Shown: in pieces, positions 7,155-9,569 of the stretch | Layout: every line of letters begins with the position of its first letter | How positions within the stretch are numbered: position 1 is the stretch's first letter | Source of the DNA: Betaproteobacteria bacterium | GTDB lineage: Bacteria; Pseudomonadota; Gammaproteobacteria; Burkholderiales; Burkholderiaceae_C | NCBI GenBank assembly: GCA_009922295.1 | Contig: RFWA01000075.1 | Span: forward strand, 1-9,569 | Direction: 5' to 3' | DNA: 9,569 bases | Translations under genes and position numbers: made by a program | Notes under the pieces: model-generated | Told to the model about the DNA's origin: nothing | The model's input: only the letters and a program-made list of their open reading frames with translations | The model's database searches: none

Positions 7155-7917
7155 GCCTTTGCTGCAGATCGACAACGTTCGTTTCGCGTACGCGGGACAC
7201 GGGGCTGATAAGCCAACCGTTGACGGAGTCACGCTCTATGTTGAACCGGGCGAAACGCTTGGGCTTGTGGGTGAGTCGGGTTGCGGGAAATCCACGCTCG
7301 CCAGGATCGCCGTCGGCTTGCTGCGTGCGGATCAAGGCAGCGTTCGGGTCCTGGGTATGGACGTCGCTGCGCCCGGCGCAGCGGCACGGCTGGCGCGTGC
7401 GCGGCAGGTGCAAATGGTGTTTCAGGACCCTCATGGTTCCTTGAATCCGCGTTTGCGCATTCGTAGCCTACTGGCTGAACCTTTGCGCCTGCATAAGCTG
7501 ACCACGCCAGACCACGAGCAGTCGGCGGTCGAGGAGCTGTTGAGTCAAGTGGGATTGTCGTCTGGCGCTAGCGAAAAATTCCCCCACGAACTATCGGGAG
7601 GACAGCGGCAACGCGTGGCCATTGCACGTGCTCTGGCCGTGCGGCCTAAGGTGCTGGTGTGCGATGAGCCGGTGTCCGCCTTGGACGTGTCCATCCAGGC
7701 GCAGATCCTGAACCTCCTGCGCGACTTGCAGGAACAATTTGGGCTGTCCTATTTCTTCATTTCGCATGACCTGCGAGTTGTGCGCTACATTGCTGACCGC
7801 ATTGCGGTGATGCATCAGGGGCGTATTGTGGAAACCGGCGAGACCGACGCGGTATGGCAAGCCCCTGAGCATCCTTACACCCAAAAGTTGCTGGCGTCGC
7901 TGCCCCCCGAACTCTGA
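7141..7917 (+). CDS. ABC importer ATPase, DppF/OppF-like, short form
   Basis: This 258-residue ATPase is the partner of the preceding one. It has Walker A GESGCGKST at 44-52, a Q-loop in MVFQDP, signature LSGGQ at 151-155, Walker B VLVCDEP (D175, E176) and an H-loop in FISHDLR. The protein stops right after HPYTQKLLASLP, so it lacks the cysteine-bearing C-terminal extension of its partner and of full-length DppF proteins. Start choice: two adjacent ATG codons (7141 and 7144) fit the family N-terminus, PLLQIDNVRF. An upstream GTG at 7030 would add 37 residues that are out-of-frame translation of the DppD-like C-terminus. The gene overlaps its predecessor by 14 bases and has no obvious ribosome binding site. 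Its stop codon is 2 bp from the convergent hydrolase stop. Confidence 0.92.
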   Translation: MMRVEPLLQIDNVRFAYAGHGADKPTVDGVTLYVEPGETLGLVGESGCGKSTLARIAVGLLRADQGSVRVLGMDVAAPGAAARLARARQVQMVFQDPHGSLNPRLRIRSLLAEPLRLHKLTTPDHEQSAVEELLSQVGLSSGASEKFPHELSGGQRQRVAIARALAVRPKVLVCDEPVSALDVSIQAQILNLLRDLQEQFGLSYFFISHDLRVVRYIADRIAVMHQGRIVETGETDAVWQAPEHPYTQKLLASLPPEL

Positions 7918-7919
7918 GC

Positions 7920-9560
7920 TTATTGGGTAGCTCTGACTGCGACCAGAGCTTGTAGGGCCGGCACATCGCGCGCCCATCCATCGCCTGGGGTCGCCAAGAA
8001 AGTGACATCGACCGGGGTGATCGCACCTACAGCATCTGCACGCCAGTTCAGCCATGACCGATGGCTGCCTGCCCAGTCGCGGCAGCATAGAGCTGCAAAT
8101 ACCTCATGCGTGAGTAGGTCTGCATTGAGCTGAGGTTCAACGGGCCTGATCGTGACGCGTGTGCGTTCAAACCAGGGGTGGAACAGCTCTCGGTCACGGA
8201 TCTGATGCCAAAGTCGTATCAAGTAAGAGCCATCCCAGTCTGGCGTCAAGGGCAGCGTGTACGCCGAGGGCCAGCTTGAGCGCTCAATTTCAGTCCATAG
8301 TTTGAGTTCGCACACCGTGAGCGCCTCTGGAGACGGCCGCTCACGAGCGCGTGCATCCGCCGCCCAGTCGAGCGCTACCGCCGCACCCAGGCCTCGTCCC
8401 CACAGGCGATATGAGGGGACGTTGAGTGACTCGATCACGGTCTGAAGGGCCTGTGCGGTAGCCTTAGGGCTCATCAAGTCTCCAGTGTCGTCGCCGTGCC
8501 CGGGGAGATCAATGGCGCACAGTGGTCCAGCGATGTGTGTCCGACAACGTTCGAGCTCACAACGCGCCGCACTGCCCGCGCCATGCAAGACCACGGTGAT
8601 CGGTTTATTCGTGTCCCAGCGCTCGGCCGACAGGCAGCGGCCGCCCACATAAGCGCGCCAACGGCCATCTGAGGTGGGTAAGCCATCTATCTTTGGGTTG
8701 ACGGGGGCCGCTGGCGCAGAGGCGGCCTCAAGTTGACTAGACATCCAGTCGGCTTGCGCCATGCGCAAGGCTTCTCTGTGCTGATGGGGCAGACGATGAA
8801 TTTGCAGCGATGGTTGACCTGCCGGGATACGCTCCAGGTGAGGGAACAGTTGGTCGTCGGCAGTGGTGCCTAGCCATGCGGGTTGGCTGAGCGCGGCCAG
8901 GGCAGCGTCGCCGTCCCACATGAATACCCCAGGGTAAATATGCAGATGACTCTCTCGTGAGCGCAGCAATTCCATGATCTGGCTGCGATGCAAGGTGTCG
9001 GCGTTGGGCATATCCACATCACGGCGGTTGCTGAGGCGACGTTCTGACCATGGAAAAAACATCCAGCCATCGCGGAATCGGGACCAGGCCCAGGTCAGGT
9101 GGCTCCCATCTGCCGCTGGCACGAAGCGGTACAGTTGATGCGGCAAAATGGACTGGCATTCCTGTGCGTTGAAAAGCGGAATACCGTCGAGCGCCAGAGC
9201 GAGCACACGCGATGGGTGTCGACGCGCCAACTCAGCGGCCATGGCAGCGCCGGTGTGTTGGCCGCATACGCCAACGGTTTCAAGACCCAGTTGGTCCATG
9301 AACGCCAGCATCAGCTCGCTGAGTGCTGCCATGCTCCAGACCTTGTCAGGCAAGGCGTCCGACTGACCAAAGCCTGGGGTGTCGACCGCGATTGCCGTGC
9401 AGTGCTTTGCCAGCAAGCGCATGAGCGGCTCCATCGTCTGCGACGACTGCGGCGTTTGATGAAACAACAGGACGGCCGGTCCCTGCCCGAGACGCCGGTA
9501 GTGGAGCCAGCGGTCCTGGACCCGACAAAAATGTCTTTCGACCGCTAAGGGCTCTGTCAT
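7920..9560 (-). CDS. Tandem alpha/beta-hydrolase-fold protein with atypical nucleophile elbows
   Basis: This 546-residue protein has two alpha/beta-hydrolase-like halves joined by an Ala/Pro-rich linker (about 278-293). No signal peptide is seen, so it is probably cytosolic. Half 1 (about 10-277) has HQTPQSS at 34-40 in the oxyanion position, DTPGFGQSD at 60-68, elbow GQHTG at 100-104 with His102 where Ser is usual, acid candidate D235/D236 and His candidates H259/H261. Half 2 (about 298-546) has LHGAGS at 325-330, DLPGHG at 351-356 and elbow GRGLG at 388-392 with Gly390 at the nucleophile position. It ends soon after PGDG (525-528) with no catalytic-type His. Both halves share a lid motif, DGS..L...W...RD....F.PW.ER, at 151-174 and 443-466. 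I recall HQTP...G(H/Q)HTGA hydrolases as a known but poorly characterised group; the double form is the oddity. The ATG at 9560 is preceded by only 9 bases, so an upstream start cannot be excluded. Confidence 0.75.
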   Translation of the reverse strand: MTEPLAVERHFCRVQDRWLHYRRLGQGPAVLLFHQTPQSSQTMEPLMRLLAKHCTAIAVDTPGFGQSDALPDKVWSMAALSELMLAFMDQLGLETVGVCGQHTGAAMAAELARRHPSRVLALALDGIPLFNAQECQSILPHQLYRFVPAADGSHLTWAWSRFRDGWMFFPWSERRLSNRRDVDMPNADTLHRSQIMELLRSRESHLHIYPGVFMWDGDAALAALSQPAWLGTTADDQLFPHLERIPAGQPSLQIHRLPHQHREALRMAQADWMSSQLEAASAPAAPVNPKIDGLPTSDGRWRAYVGGRCLSAERWDTNKPITVVLHGAGSAARCELERCRTHIAGPLCAIDLPGHGDDTGDLMSPKATAQALQTVIESLNVPSYRLWGRGLGAAVALDWAADARARERPSPEALTVCELKLWTEIERSSWPSAYTLPLTPDWDGSYLIRLWHQIRDRELFHPWFERTRVTIRPVEPQLNADLLTHEVFAALCCRDWAGSHRSWLNWRADAVGAITPVDVTFLATPGDGWARDVPALQALVAVRATQ

Positions 9561-9569
9561 GGTGTCAGG

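Noticed and set aside
7591..8088. A 165-codon minus-strand open frame spanning the ATPase and hydrolase 3' ends
   Set aside because: It is antisense to the conserved second ATPase and out of frame with the hydrolase, and shows no domain or continuation of the missing hydrolase C-terminus.
1..9569. CRISPR array, tRNA, rRNA, phage or insertion-sequence genes
   Set aside because: No regularly spaced repeats, cloverleaf-like segments, transposase or integrase motifs were seen in either strand.

Overview
The window looks like a betaproteobacterial chromosome, most likely Burkholderiales and probably Comamonadaceae (Rhodoferax/Polaromonas/Acidovorax-like). Three things suggest this: the moderately high GC content with an AT-rich divergent promoter region, the general look of the proteins, and a short hairpin repeat at about 495-550 that resembles a dispersed repeat I associate with Comamonadaceae genomes. 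The taxonomic call is inference. There are no tRNA or rRNA genes, insertion sequences or CRISPR arrays. Coding density is very high, and the only sizeable intergenic spaces are 1698-1792 and 2663-2790.

Left part, minus strand (1-2662). A VOC/glyoxalase-like protein (1793-2662) is followed after 95 bp by a two-domain Nudix hydrolase/metallo-beta-lactamase-fold protein (45-1697). The stop codon of the latter overlaps, in a GTGA arrangement, a probable GTG start of a further minus-strand gene. Only its first 16 codons are inside the window, and they look like the S4-domain start of an RNA pseudouridine synthase. The MBL domain carries the repeat-derived segment read in frame.

Middle, plus strand (2791-7917). 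A compact five-gene operon encodes a complete dipeptide/oligopeptide/nickel-family (Dpp/Opp type) ABC importer: periplasmic binding protein, two permeases and two ATPases. Each gene follows the previous one within 11 bp or overlaps it. It is transcribed divergently from the VOC gene. The 128-bp AT-rich region between them holds two near-identical 10-bp palindromes whose centres are 52 bp apart, a plausible binding pair for a GntR-like repressor that is not encoded here.

Right, minus strand (7920-9560). A 546-residue protein made of two tandem alpha/beta-hydrolase-like halves converges on the operon, with only 2 bp between the stop codons. Both halves have lost the usual Ser at the nucleophile elbow (GQHTG and GRGLG), and both share an ungapped lid motif, so the protein appears to have arisen by internal duplication. 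This is the most unusual element in the window.

A reasonable working picture is an uptake-and-modification locus. The importer would bring in an unidentified small organic solute, and the VOC protein and tandem hydrolase are candidates to process it. The shared regulation and common substrate are inferred from layout only. The Nudix-MBL and pseudouridine synthase pair looks like separate housekeeping content.
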